Of a DNA stretch of 54,173 nucleotides, positions 39,166-50,908 are shown one piece after another. The stretch covers positions 1 through 54,173 of the forward strand of contig CAJNDS010000278.1 of assembly GCA_905221605.1 (NCBI GenBank), in the 5' to 3' direction. The position numbers and the translations under genes were made by a program. The number at the start of each line of letters is the position of its first letter. Within the stretch, counting starts at the first letter, position 1. Under the pieces are notes generated by a model that was not told where the DNA came from, made no database searches, and saw only the letters and a list, made by a program, of their open reading frames with translations. Source of the stretch: Symbiodinium natans. Lineage: Eukaryota > Sar > Dinophyceae > Suessiales > Symbiodiniaceae.

Positions 39166-39324
39166 TAGATATTTCCGGGTTTGAAAACAGGCTTAGGATT
39201 CCAAGTGTGGGTTGTAGATGGTTGTAGGGCTCAAGGAGCTTCAGGGCTTCATGAGGCTTGTGCTTCAGGCGGTTTAGGGCAGTTTCTGGGGTTTAGGATT
39301 TCGGGGTTCATCCCTACATGCCAC

Positions 39325-40504
39325 CTAGTTGCGGGAAGAGCCGGATGAGCAGCGTGCGCATGCCGGTGACGCTGAGGAACGTGAACATGCCGCCGGCGAT
39401 GAAGACGGCCGCGAAGCCTGCTTGCCAAGGGAGGCCCCGACCCAAGACGATGCTGAAGGTGAAGTAGGCGTTGGTGCCCATGCCTGGCGCAAGCATAAAG
39501 GGGAAGTTGGACAGGATGCCCATCAGCCAGCAGCCGCAGAAGGAAGCCAGGGCTGTAGCGCACACCAGCTGCTCCTTGGTTTTGCCCAACACTCTACGAA
39601 ACTAAAGCTTAGACTTCTTGCATGATACTGAACTCCCACCCTTGTAAGAACCCAAAAACCTTCCCTAGAAGACTTCACTTCCCACCCTTTAAAAACCCAC
39701 ACCCAAAAGAAGGCGGGCATTGGAAACAAAAATGGTTTTCTGAGAAGCTGGGGAGGTTCCTTCATGTCGGGCACCGCCAGGCTGAGCATGCCGCTGTTCA
39801 CCGGGAGGATGTAGGCCATGGCCAGGAAAGTGGTCAAGCCGGCCCGGATTTCGGTGGTGTAGCTGGAACCAAGCCTGCTTTGGTCTTTGGTCTTGGGGTC
39901 CTAGAGTTTCCGATGGCTGGTTTATGTGTTCCTTCTTAAGAATGTACTATGGCATAACATGAATCATCTTTCGTAGGGGTGTGCTGCTGTACCACTTTTT
40001 TGCATCCGGGCTGTGACCTGATGGCCGGAATATAGGCTCTGTAGAAGAGGAGCTGTTCATGTTCATCAGCTTCATACCACTAAACACGGAAATCTCTCCA
40101 AAAAATGGCCCCAGGAGCTTCTTCACATTGAAGGGGTCCTTGAGGTTCAAGTGGCTGAAGTTGCCCTTGAGGCCCAAAATCTCCAGCCAAGATGCCGAGC
40201 GGGTGGCCTTCTTCACCACAGGAGCTTCGCCTTTCTCTTTAGGGGGTTGAGAGTTTCGGGTTTTTCGAGCTTAGGGTTTAAGGTCTAGGGTTTCCCAGAG
40301 TTAAGTAAACTTGGCTAGACTGTCAGAGAAATACTAAGATAAACGAGCCTCCCAACTACCAGAAGCATGCTCCGCATCCCAAGTACCCTCAACTGAACTC
40401 TAGACTCGATGCGCAAAGGCTGGCACTTGAATCTGTCGAGCTAAGCCACTGTGGGATGTTGGCTCCGTCTTCATCGCCAACTCGGTCTGAGACGTCGTGG
40501 CCAT
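39325..40504 (-). CDS. AzgA-type (NCS2) purine permease, exons 1-4 (N-terminal third)
   Basis: Exons on the minus strand: 40504-40447, 40230-40110, 39874-39760, 39574-39325. The start is taken at ATG 40504 (MATTSQTELAMK); an in-frame upstream start is possible. Exon 3 carries the family entry motif SSYTTEIRAGLTTFLAMAYIL and then VNSGMLSL. Exon 4 carries LVCATALASF, PFMLAPGMGTNAYFTFSIVL (the NCS2 GxGxNAYF region) and PWQAGFAAVFIAGG. Donors are GC, GC, GA, GT. The exon 2 to 3 junction (GC donor after 40110) is inferred from phase alone. The chain ends TGMRTLLIRLFPQL and continues in phase at 10776, giving 472 codons in total, a normal AzgA length. No second copy of the remaining exons is present nearby on this side. 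Confidence 0.82.
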
Positions 40505-41737
40505 CGTGAGAACACCGGACGGGTTGCGGCGAGGATGTCTAAAGCGCAGTAGGCACCAAAGGCTGAGCCAAGAGGGAGGACGTGTTCCTTGATTTTCTTC
40601 GATGCCTTTTGTGAGTGCACAGATAAGACAAGGCATGAGATCGTGCGGCTGGGGTCAACGAGGGCCCCGGGATCCAAAACACGTGACCCCCAAGAAGCCC
40701 TTACAGGTGAGCTTGCCGCTGTTTCAGGGACAGGCCACGAAAGACGGACTTGGAGGCCCTGGTGTTCCAGGCGTCCTCGGCGTACTACGCTTGTGCTGCA
40801 TAAGTCGACGTTCGAGCCGCCAGAGCTCCGGATGTCCTCCAAAAAACACCATAAGCGACTGTTTCACGAAAACCCAGACGTCAAAAAGAAAGCGAGGACC
40901 GTTACGAGGATGGCGACGTCGATGCGCGGTGCCTAGGCGGGAGCGCGATGTCCAACATCCCGGCATGCAACGATGCCCAAAAGCGATGACAGTTTCGCAT
41001 TTGGCGAACCCAGACACCCGAAAGTCAACGGCTGTTTCGCATTTCACGAACCCAAACGTCAGAAATCGGGAGCGCGATTTCCAACACTGCAAATTTAAAT
41101 TGCAAATCCCCTTAGTCGGGCCGCACGCCGCGAACGCATCCAACGACCCAAAATGCACGATTCCGCGCGCCTGCGAGTGCAAGCCACGAAAAACGCACAA
41201 AACCCCCGCAAAACCCCCAAAACCCCCAAAACCCCCAACCCCCCCCCCCCCCCCAAAACAATTTCAGCAAGCCCGGCAAAATCCCCCCAAAACCAAAACC
41301 CGACAAAACCCAAACCATTGCAGCAAAAGCAAAAAACAAAACCCCCCCCAAAACCCGGCAAAACAAGTCAACAAACAGATCCCGGCAAACTCCGGACACA
41401 AGCCCTATACAATGTCTATCTGGAAAAGCAGTAGCCAAAACGTTCTCAACGACCCAGAAAAGGCTCCAAAAGGTAAAAATAACGAGCCTGCAAACCCCCC
41501 GAAAACCTTTCCCAAAACTGCGCCCAAACCCCCCAAAACCCGACAAAACTCCGGACACAAACCCTATACAATTTCTATAAACCCTACACCCCTAAACCCT
41601 AAACCCTTAACCCTAAACCTTAAACCCCTAAACCCTAAACCCGAACGTGGCAGGCTTTCAGCGGCTCGTGTGCTGCGAGGCGCCGGGCCCTTCACTCACC
41701 CGGAACTTGCGCCAGGTTGGCCAAGGTTCCTTGAGGC
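40505..41737. other. Region upstream of the permease; no gene supported
   Basis: Long open frames exist on both strands, but much of the stretch (about 41200-41560) is a low-complexity aaaaccccc / cccaaaac sequence with repeated ccggacacaa...ccctatacaat blocks (41391 and 41551). It probably holds the 5' leader and promoter of the permease, but no element can be named. Confidence 0.4.
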
Positions 41738-42614
41738 TTTTAGGGTTTAGGGCTTAGGGCTTAGGGTTTAGGGTTTAGGGTTTAGGGTTTAGGGTTTAGG
41801 GTTAGGGTTTAGGGTTTAGGGTTTAGGGTTTAGGGTTTAGGGTTTAGGGTTTAGGGTTTAGGGTTTAGGGTTTAGGGTTAGGGGTTAGGGTTTAGGTTAG
41901 GGTTTAGGGTTTAGGGTTTAGGGTTTAGGGTTTAGGGTTTAGGGTTTAGGGTTTAGGGGGTTTATGGTTTAGGTTTAGGGTTTAGGGTTTAGGGTTTTAG
42001 GGTTTAGGGTTTAGGGTTTAGGGTTTAGGGTTTAGGGTTTAGGGTTTAGGGTTTAGGGGTTAGGGTTTTTAGGTTTAGGGTTTAGTTTAGGTGTTAGGGT
42101 TTAGGGTTTAGGGTTTAGGGTTTAGGGTTTAGGGTTTAGGGTTTCGGGTTTAGGGTTTAGGGTTTTTAGGGTTTTAGGGTTTAGGGTTTAGGGTTAGGGT
42201 TTAGGGTTTTAGGGTTTAGGGTTAGGGGGGGTTAGGGTTAGGGTTTAGGGTTTAGGGTTAGGGTTTAGGTTAGGGTTTAGGGTTAGGTTAGGGTTTAGGG
42301 TTAGGGTTTAGGGTTTAGGGTTTAGGGTTTAGGGTTTAGGGTTTAGGTTTAGGGTTTAGGGTTTAGGGTTTAGGTTTAGGGTTTAGGGTTAGGGTTAGGT
42401 TAGGGTTTTAGGGTTTTTAGGGTTTAGGTTTAGGGTTAGGGTTTAGGGTTTAGGGTTTAGGGTTTAGGGTTTAGGGTTTAGGGTTTAGGGTTTAGGGTTT
42501 AGGGTTTAGGGTTTAGGGTTTAGGGTTTAGGGTTTAGGGTTTAGGGTTTAGGGTTTAGGGTTTAGGGTTTAGGGTTTAGGGTTTAGGGTTTAGGGTTTAG
42601 GGTTTAGGGTTTAG
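41738..42614. repeat. 880-bp TTTAGGG interstitial telomere-type array
   Basis: More than 110 heptamers, with irregular units clustered in the middle (about 41880-42430) and perfect units at both ends. Confidence 0.95.
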
Positions 42615-44121
42615 GAATTAGGGAGGCTGCGAGAGGTTTCAGGGGCAGGGTTAGGGTTCAAGGGCGGCTTCAGGAAAAGTTTAGGGTGTGTATTTGGGTT
42701 TGCGCTGAGTTTGTTTAGAGGGCGCTTTCAGTGTTCAGGGGCCCGGCTGTACCCAGCAAACTTGAAATCAAGCCACACAACCCTGAATCCCATAACCACT
42801 GGACCACCAAAACCCTCTAGACCTGGGGGCGCGCGCCCCTGAAACGCCCAATCCCGAAACCCTGAGGCCTGTGGGGCAACCCTCCTGAATCCTGAACTCT
42901 GAACTACACTGAACTTGGAACCCCAGCAAAAACTAATCATTTTGCTGTTTCTTAGAAATTTTAGTGGCCAAGAATTAAAAATCATTGCCAAGTACCCCTA
43001 AGTGAACGCACAAGCCCCACGTCAGATCGGCCTCTGCATGACGAAGTGCTTCACCCAGGAGGGGAGGCACTTCTTCTGTCAGGGAGCGGTCGGCAGATTC
43101 GAGGCAGGTTGCGGGGAGTTTCCGTGCTGGACCTAAGACCCCTGAACCCTAAACCCTAATCCCTGAACCCTCAACCCTAAACCCCCAAGACCCCAAGATC
43201 CCTAAGATCCCTAAGATCCCTAAGATCCCTAAGATCCCTAAGAGCCCTAAGAGCCCTAAGATCCCGAAGATCCCTGAGATCCCTAAGATCCCGAAGATCC
43301 CTGAAACCTGCGTCGGCAGCTTCAGACCGCCCTCAACGCGGAGCCCTGGACGTTATCCACTCGGTTAGGTTTGGGCCTTCGGATGCCCACAGAACCCCCC
43401 TCAGGGTTTAGAGTTTAGGGTTTGGGGTTTAGGGTTTGGGGTTTGGGGTTTGGGGTTTAGGGTTTAGGGTTTAGGGTTTAGGGTTTAGGGTTTAGGGTTT
43501 AGGGTTTCGGGTTTCTCCCTCTTGAACCAGACTCAAGGTGTCTGAACTCACAGGGGCCCTGTTCAACCCTTTTCTTAGGGCTTCGGGTCATTGCGGGTCC
43601 TGGATGTGCGTCTACAGCTGCCTAAGTTTCCCCAGCTACCTCCCCCGAATTCAGCGCACTAGAGCGAAACAGAAGTCGCCTCTCAAAGCCTGAGCACCAA
43701 ATCGTTTTTGTTGTTTAAGATACAGGTCGGCACATGTAGCAGAAATCGCTACAGAGCCAGTGGCCCGCTCGCCATGCTGCTCGCAGGATTGTGCATTGTT
43801 GCTTGTCACCGGTGTCCATACAGCAAGAATACACCAATCTCACACCAAGACAAGCAGCAACACTGAGGCATTTTATCCTTTCTGAAAGCCCTCCATCTCC
43901 GAAGCCTCAGGTTGCTGATCGAAAAGGGCCCTGCAACTCTTCAGTCCCCCAGCTTCCTCCCCCCCCCCCCCCCCCCCCAAAAAAAAAAACGAAGCAGATT
44001 AAATTCGAAGAACGCGTCATAACAACAGCCCCAGAGTCTGAACTGCAAAGGCCCTCGTCCCAAGAACAACCTTGAGTCAGCCAAACACCAAACCCTGAAT
44101 CCACGAAAGCAGAATGGGGCT
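42615..44121. repeat. Repeat-rich stretch without supported gene
   Basis: Holds a gatccctaa minisatellite (about 43193-43310), TTTAGGG/TTTGGGG variants (about 43405-43510) and a poly-C/poly-A tract (43961-43989). Two GC-rich islands (about 43020-43130 and 43310-43375) look exon-like but could not be assigned. Confidence 0.5.
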
Positions 44122-45124
44122 TCAGGGGGAGAAGGCGGCCTGAAATTCGACCCATTCGGTCGCGCATCGCTTCTCCGCCTCGTCAGAATTGAAGCAGCAA
44201 GGGGTGTTGGTCTGAGCATTTAAGGTTGGAAGTTTGGAAAGCCCAAAAAAACTACAGCAAAGCTGAAAACCCTAAACCCTTTCGGGTTCATACGCGAGGT
44301 TTTGGGACGAGGGCTCCCCGGAACCTTCGCCTACATCAAAGCTAAGAATTCTCTCCGCAAAAGGCCCCAAAACCAAGAGTCCACCTGCATGGGGATCTAA
44401 ACAATTGTGGGCCCCTTGTGGCGCTTCTACACTATGTTGTTCCTTGCAGTTTATCTAGGGTGCCAAAACAGGCCAAATATTTACTTCATGGCTCTTAATT
44501 GAGGTGCCTCTTCCTTTTTCGTTTTTTTTGGGCAGGGAGGGTCCTCTTCTCAGGGACTCCGATAGTTTAGAACAAGCCCGAAACCCCCCATACAAAAGCT
44601 GGGAGTGTTCCCGCCGATATCGTCGGCTTCGAGGATTCCCAGAAAACTAAGGCCCTAAGCCTAGGCCAAAAACAGCCTTAACGCCTGACCCCTAACCCCT
44701 AAACCCTAACCCCTCAAGGCCCCTCAACCCCAAGCGCGCTCCTCTGGGCCCATCTGCCCATCGCCCTGGTCGAGGCAGGCGAAGAAAGCATCCCGGGAGG
44801 CCCAGCACCTTTTGGGGTTGGAGGGTTTGGGGGGTTGAGGGTTTTGGGGGGGGGGGGGGGGTTTCAGGGTTTAGGGGCCCCAACCCCCCAACCCTAAACA
44901 CCAAGCCCGAGTTTTAAGCCCTACACCCTAATCAAATTGGACCCCAAATCCTAAACCCGAACCTAAACTACCATAGGCCTTCAACCTTGGGATCTTCCCC
45001 AATACACTAACAGTCCTTAAGGGGGATTATAGTACCGACTGTTAGCATAAGGGGGGGAACATCTCCCAAACCCCCCAAACCCCTCCCAGCCAAGGTGCTC
45101 CTTCCGCTTGGCGCCACTGGCCAT
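44122..45124 (-). CDS. COA6-like cytochrome c oxidase assembly factor (twin CX9C/CX10C protein)
   Basis: Exons on the minus strand: 45124-45105 (20 nt, with the start codon), 44808-44763, 44211-44122. The reading is MASGAK-R, then CWASRDAFFACLDQG, then TNTPCCFNSD, EAEKRCATEWVEF. COA6 family features are the CWxxRDxxxxCLD segment with CX9C, then a second pair spaced CX10C followed by EWV. COA6 acts in the mitochondrial intermembrane space in copper delivery to cytochrome oxidase subunit 2 (family knowledge). Both introns have GA donors. The model ends at TGA 44124-44122 at about 51 residues, shorter than usual; a GC donor after WVEFQ could lead to a further exon that I did not find. Confidence 0.62.
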
Positions 45125-45147
45125 CGTCTTGCCCGCAGCCTCTCCGT

Positions 45148-45240
45148 AAACCCTAAACCCTAAACCCTCAACCCTCAACCCTAAACCCTAAACCCTAAAC
45201 CCTAAACCCTAAACCCTAAACTAAACCCTAAACCGGGATT
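45148..45240. repeat. CCCTAAA tract upstream of the COA6-like start
   Basis: About eleven heptamers with ccctcaa variants, 25 bp before the start codon on the gene strand. Confidence 0.85.
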
Positions 45241-45850
45241 CAGGGACTTGCGTTAAGGGGTACACAGGGGCCTAGGGTTTGAGAGCTATGGGCTTCAAGC
45301 ATTTGAGGTTCTATTCCGCAGTTTCCTAAACTAAGGTCCTTGTTGCCACGTATAATACGACCCCCCCCCCCCCAGCAAACTAAGACATGCAGAAAGGGGC
45401 CCGAATTTAGACAAAGAAATATACTAGAGCTTTTGTGCGCACAAAAACGGTTCTGCAGCGGTCCAGCAAAACCAAGCTGCAAACAAAGCTTAGGCCTTTG
45501 GGGGCTTCTGATTAAGGCGCTTGTCAAGTCTGGAGCATACTGGGCCTGTCTGGCAAGCCTTTGGGCCGCACCCTCCCTACACAAGTGCCTCTTGACCCCA
45601 ACACACGAACATACAACAAATCCCAAGGTCCCCCCTTGCTCTATACTACAAGCACCCCAAACCAGAAACCCTAACACCCAACTCGTCTTTTGCCGGCTCT
45701 GTGGCTGAGCCCAGGTTTCTCTCAGACCATAAGAACCCTTCAACCCAAGCATGGTTTAGGGCTCAGGCTTGCGGGATCTTTCGGGGTAACCTAAACCCTA
45801 AATCCCAAACCCTAAACCCTAAATCCTAAACCCTAATCTTAAACCCTAAG

Positions 45851-46184
45851 GCGGTTCTTCGACTCCAACGTGGCCCTTCAACCAGGGTAAGGCCTCATCG
45901 GAGGCCATTGGTGCCCTCCGCCGCGGATTTTTCGCCACGCGGCTCCGCGGCGCGGGGGAGGAGTCGACACGCAAGTCTTGACTGAGGCTTTGGGGGCTTC
46001 AAGTCTTGAAGGGGTCTCCCTGGCTTAGGGCCTTTAGGGCCTTTAGGGCCTTGAGGGTTTGGGAGTAGGGTCATTAGGGTTCAGGGATTTTGCGGGTGTG
46101 TTCAGAGTCTTGCATCAGGCGTCCGCGACGCCAGTGTGGCAGGAGCGGTTAGGCAGTCTTCGCCGGAGCATGTCTAGTGTGTAA
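45851..46184 (+). CDS. Two exons of an unidentified protein (C-terminal part)
   Basis: Exon 45851-45965 follows CTAAG and is open in one frame (PTWPFNQGKASSEAIGALRR, then GFFATRLRGAGEE). A GA donor after 45965 joins in phase to 46106-46184 (VLHQASATPVWQERLGSL...), ending TAA. Composition and GC content stand out from the telomere-like surroundings. I recognise no family. Upstream exons should lie before 45851 but were not found. The two exons could also belong to different genes. Confidence 0.35.
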
Positions 46185-46255
46185 GAATACAATGTTCGGG
46201 GTCTTCAGGGTTTCAGGGCTTAGGGTTTGAACTTGCCATGTTTCGTCTCATCATC

Positions 46256-46951
46256 TCAATCGAACCATTGAGGCGGAAGCTGTCTTGGGCCATTGCCAAA
46301 ATCAGCATGGCGGCTCAAGACAGGGCCGTCAATGACAAACATCCCAAAGACAAAGGCCAATCCTCTAAAGTCCTAAGCCCTAAACCTCAGATTCCTAGAC
46401 CCCTACACCCCTAAACCACCCCCCAAACGTTCAAAACCCTGAACAGCTTATCCCACGTGTCTGATGTATGCGCATCGAACCATACCCTACAACCCTCTCT
46501 CTCTCGACCCCAACACAAGTACCCCCAGTGCCTAAAGCCTAAAAACCCCGTAACCGTAGCCCAGCACTGAGCCCTACACCCAAACGTGTGCAGAAAAACC
46601 TGGACCCTAAACGTGAGACTTTACCACTAACCCGGCATCTCTCCGAAAGCGATTCCACTCCTGCATGCGCATCAGCGCCAGGTGGCATGGCTGCACTGTA
46701 CAGTGAACTAAACAATCCCAACAGCTGCGGTTAACTGAACGGAGGCCGTACAATGAAGCAACCTTTTAGGGTAGCCAGAAAGGGTATGTACTACCTGTAA
46801 GGGTCCCGCTGGCCAGGATGACTATGGGCGGAGACACCCTGTGCACAGCTTCACCCGCCACCCAGCTCCGAATGGTGTTAGCAGCATGGCGGTCATCTCA
46901 CCCCGATACGTCAGGATGGGAGGTAAAGAGGCAGCGGGAATCGACGAAACC
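46256..46951 (-). CDS. Two candidate exons of an unidentified membrane protein
   Basis: A segment from about 46951 to 46822 is open as AASLPPILTYRGEMTAMLL and continues to WRVKLCTGC. A second at 46362-46256 reads LAFVFGMFVIDGPVLSRHAD and then stops. The second has a hydrophobic stretch followed by IDGP, which recalls loops of dinoflagellate multi-pass proteins (weak recollection). I could not join them in phase. They may be additional 3' exons of the gene at 47059-49168 or fragments of a separate gene. Confidence 0.25.
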
Positions 46952-47058
46952 CTAAACCCTAAGCCCTAAACCCAAAACCCTAAACCCTAATCCCCGGATG
47001 CATCCTCCAAAAAATTGGCATCTGGGGGGGCCACTGGAGGGATCGGAGGGCATGGGAA

Positions 47059-49168
47059 TTACCACCCAGGCCGCCGTAACAATGCCCTCAGGCCAAGGGC
47101 GAAGAGGAAGTTGCACACTACAAGAAGCAGCGTGCAGCACGCAAAAATTCCTGCGCGCTGCAGTGCATCAACAGCGGCAAACCGAGTGAGGCCATAAGTT
47201 GCGAGCATTACAAAGACAGGGCTAGCCACAGCTCCCAACACCACAGTGTTCTTGAGAATCTCAAGACAAGTGCTTCTCGGTCTCTTCCGACCAACCCTGA
47301 CCAGCAGTATCAGGAGATCCTTGGTAACTGGGACGAAGCACAACCAAGTTACCAGACCTTCGAGCAGAAGAGCAAGAGCAGGCTGGTCTCGCTGGTGATG
47401 GTCTGGAGCTGTAGCCATGCTAGCAGAGACGTCCATGAAACCCAGAAATAGAGGAGAAGTTACTCCAAAAGCCCATGGAATACTGAACACCTTCTCGGTG
47501 AGGTCACAGTTCAAAAGGTCCAAAACCTCGGTGCGCACCGTGTTCTCAAAAGATAGCTCGCTGCCAAACCAAATCTTCACGCACTCTTTCACGACCCTGG
47601 GTAGCTGTCAGGATCAACAATAAGGAGATTAATCGTGCTTCGTACTGGGAACAAACGTTCAAGACATGGAAAGATGTAGAATGGCACTCAACAAGCGCCA
47701 GGCATCTTTCGGTCACACGGAATACGTCCGCCTGAAGGGGTTACGTGGTTGACATCGCAGCATGAACTCCTTGCAGAGTCAACAGAGATCGACAACAACT
47801 GCAGCTTCATGGTGTCCAGGTCTCGGAAATAGCTTCGAAGAGTGCTGACAGTCGGGAAGGCAACTGCCAAACACGACAACACCATGGCGCCCAGCAGCTC
47901 CACCATCGTTGTCGTGGTGTGGATAGGTACTGTCGAGATCGGCAATGCCAGGGCAAAAAGAGTAAGGTAAATTGCGATGGAAAGAGGCCCGAAGAAGATG
48001 GGTCTCACAACAAGGTGCTGCTTTTGCGTCGTCTTGCTTTTCAGGAAGGCCGCAAGCTCAAACAAGCACCACAACCTCTCGGGCGTGAGGGAAAACAGAA
48101 ACTTTCCCCCAAGGATTAGAACAAGAGCCACAAAAAGCCTATCAAAGGCAAAACATCTGACGCGCCGATCCCGTGGCTTTGGCTTAGCTTCCACATCCAC
48201 GAATGGGTGGGGTCTGATCTATGAATCATTGCTTTTGCTATTTTGGCAGGCTTGGTCTCCACCCCGTTTACCCCGCCTCTCAGTCCATGTCGGGTCCCAG
48301 AGAATCAGCATTCTGTCGGAGTTTTTCAAGAGCCCAGCCAAGCTTAGGATGGCCTCCGTCTTCAGGTCCTCGTCGTTCTGGCAGATACAAATGCGGTCTA
48401 GGAAGACTCCCTTTTGCGATCGCCAACAAGTGAGGACCAAACTGGCAACGACGAACCCTGAAGAAGTTGACCAACAAGACCACTCCCAGGAGCCGAAAAT
48501 CCATCCACGGTCAGTTCCAGGCAGAGTTCGAAAGCTGAAAAGCACCATCATCAACACGCCTGTGAGAAAAGCCAAGGAAACTGCCGCAGTGCCGTTGTAG
48601 ATGGTGACAAGTGTGAGCACTTTCTTCCACGGCCCTCCGTGCCAAGAGTGACTCCAAAATGTCGATATCTTCGTACTTTTGTGGCTCTTGTGGTAGTAGT
48701 CTTCGTCAGATTCAAAACGCAATGCTACAGCAAAACGCTCCAAAGCACGAGACACCGGCGTCACCCTCAAGACCTCCGGGTTTATCACATCCATCCTGCG
48801 TAATCGCTGTGGTTCAAAAGTTTAAACCTCTCACTCATGTTTCTTACTAGCTTTGCGCACCTGTGCACAAGAGTAAACGAAAGCTACACTTAACAAAGCC
48901 CCAGGATCCGGGCAACTAGCTCTACCAGACTTGGCACCAGATCATCCATGTCGGGCATGACGGTGTGGTCGGATGTGCTGGTCCCTCCAAGACTTGGTGC
49001 CATGTGAAGGTCAGGGATCGTCATGAAGCTGCTGCTGCTTGAAGCCTCTCTTGCATCACCTTCATGCCGCCACTCGTCTCTGGCATCTCTTGCATCACCT
49101 TCATGCCACTCGCCTGGAACCGCCCAGCTCCGAATGGACGCCTCGCTTGTCTGGCTTGGCCTTCTCAT
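47059..49168 (-). CDS. Multi-pass membrane protein with TIR-like segment (WCxxEL motif)
   Basis: Exons on the minus strand: 49168-48900, 48795-48277, 48075-47707, 47596-47059; 564 codons plus TAA, all phases consistent. Donors GC, GC, GA; acceptors AG|G. The N-terminal ~90 residues are polar (Asp/Glu/Ser-rich) with uncertain start. Then come a SHSWHG loop (~138), two hydrophobic segments (~148-175, ~197-213), FLDRICICQND (~221), a SDRMLILW strand and RLWCLFELAAFL (~260-271). After that come several more membrane segments with SSCCDVNHVTPSGG, CDRKVVKECVKIWFGS and a C-terminal helix. The DRIxI...S...LxLW...RLWCxFEL layout resembles TIR domains (S.WC..EL). I associate the family with dinoflagellate genomes; its function is unknown to me. 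Confidence 0.68.
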
Positions 49169-50908
49169 CCCTCTGCTATGAACTGACGCAGCCCCAGGTT
49201 GCCAGGCTCAAGCCGGAGCAAAAAGTAGTTGGCATGGCTGAACTGCATTCGCAGACTCATTCTGCCAGCTTAGACCCGAACAGCGAAAGAGCACTTGAAT
49301 CCAACACCGCAAAATCCCGTCAACGTGAAGCCCCCACAATGAAATTTCGGAAGTTTGTTAACATGATGGGATTCCCTCCATGAAGATCATGATGTTCCAT
49401 ATACCACATTCCCTAAGACCCCAAATCCTACAGGTTGCGCACAACAGCCGAAACTTGTCAAAGGGGCTGAGTTCAAGCTACCATCTCAAGGATATAGAGC
49501 AAACAACATGACATCCTTCCGTACTTTGGAATCTAGAACTAAGTTCCCCAAACAAGAACCCGGCTACTGGCACATACCGACACATTTGGGGTTTAGGCCT
49601 TGCACAGCTGAGAGGTGGGCATCATTGGCGAAAAGCCACTGTAACATGCAGGACTGTTCACCAACAATGCGGGCTTCGGCCGACAGGTAAAATCATGGCC
49701 CTCAACATCTCCCTGATTGGGTCGATGCGCGTCCCTCCTGAAGTCACATCTGTCCTGCAATGTTCAAGGTACCACGAGGCAGTTAGTCTCAGTATTCAGG
49801 GCGAGACGCGACAATTCGTGATCCCGAATCGGGGGTGGGGTTAGGGTTTAGAGGGGAAGCTGGGGCCGGAGTCTTGGGTTTAAACAGGACCCTGAGTCCC
49901 CTTCAGCCCGTCGATTCTCCTTTTGCTGCAGAGCACGCAGAGGCAAAGTCTGTACAACCGGTGGGAGCTCAGCCGTAGATGGTGAAGGGTTTCCTTCCGA
50001 TGCCGGCTTTTTGGCTTTTGTTTAGGGTTCCAGTAGGCTTAGAAGTTCGAAAGCAAGCTCAGAAGGGCCGCTATTAGTGGGGTTTAGTAGGGGTTAGTAG
50101 GGTTTAGTAGGGTTTAGGGCTTCGGGTTTAGTAGGGAAATAGGCCTGCCATGCTTTGGGGCCTTCTTTGGGGCTCTTAGGGATATGAGGGGGTTGAGCCA
50201 AAATGAGTGGGCCTATGCTGGAATATCTTTAACATCCTCACAAGCCCACGGAAGGGAACTATTCAAACATCCCAACAAGAGCCCACCAATTCTAAACTCC
50301 AAGGAGGGGCTGGAGGGGCTGGAGGGGCTGGAGGGGCTGGAGGGGCTGGAGGGGCTGGAGGGGCTGGCGGGAGGGGGAGTGGGGAAGTGGGAGGGGAGCG
50401 GGGGAGGGTGGGGAGAGGGAGAAGTGGGAAGATGGGGGGGAGGGGAGGGGGGCGGGAGGAGGGGGGGGGGGAGGGACTAGGCTTTAACCCGAGGGCCGAG
50501 GTGTCAGGACTAAAGTTCATTCGCTCTCTTCACCTTTTACACTCATTATAATTGGACCATCATGAGTGAATAATCAGCCTGATATGGCTTCCTAAAGGAC
50601 GGTGAACTCTACATTCAATTTGACTTCCACAAACCTAAACAGTATTCACCTTTCAGTATATTCATTCACCTAAACTCGCGAGTCATTAACACACGAATTC
50701 ATGCCTTTCACCTCCAAAATCCGCATATACAGACTGTGGGCAATGAACACCATGAGCTGGAGATCTTAATGGATTCGTTTCGCTCACTTGTTGTGTTCGC
50801 TTGTAAACCTCGGGGGCGTTTAGGGGGCGAAGGCAAGAACCCTGGAAGCCCCGAAATAAGGCCCATGCGTATCAGACCCTAAACCCTAAAGGCCCTAAGC
50901 CCAGAGAA
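49169..50908. other. Intergenic region; minisatellite, no gene supported
   Basis: Contains a ggggctgga minisatellite (about 50303-50370) followed by a G-rich tract (to about 50475), and short ttagtaggg repeats (about 50080-50135). A GC-rich island near 49930-49985 is exon-like but unassigned. Confidence 0.5.

Noticed and set aside
40602-41750. 382-residue plus-strand open frame
   Set aside because: The second half is a low-complexity Pro/Lys/Asn translation of aaaaccccc repeats and telomere-type sequence, and the first half overlaps open frames on the other strand.
50188-50204. ttgagccaaaatg, resembling part of the reverse complement of the dinoflagellate spliced leader
   Set aside because: Only about 13 bases match and the next bases diverge; no spliced-leader gene or retro-inserted mRNA end is supported.
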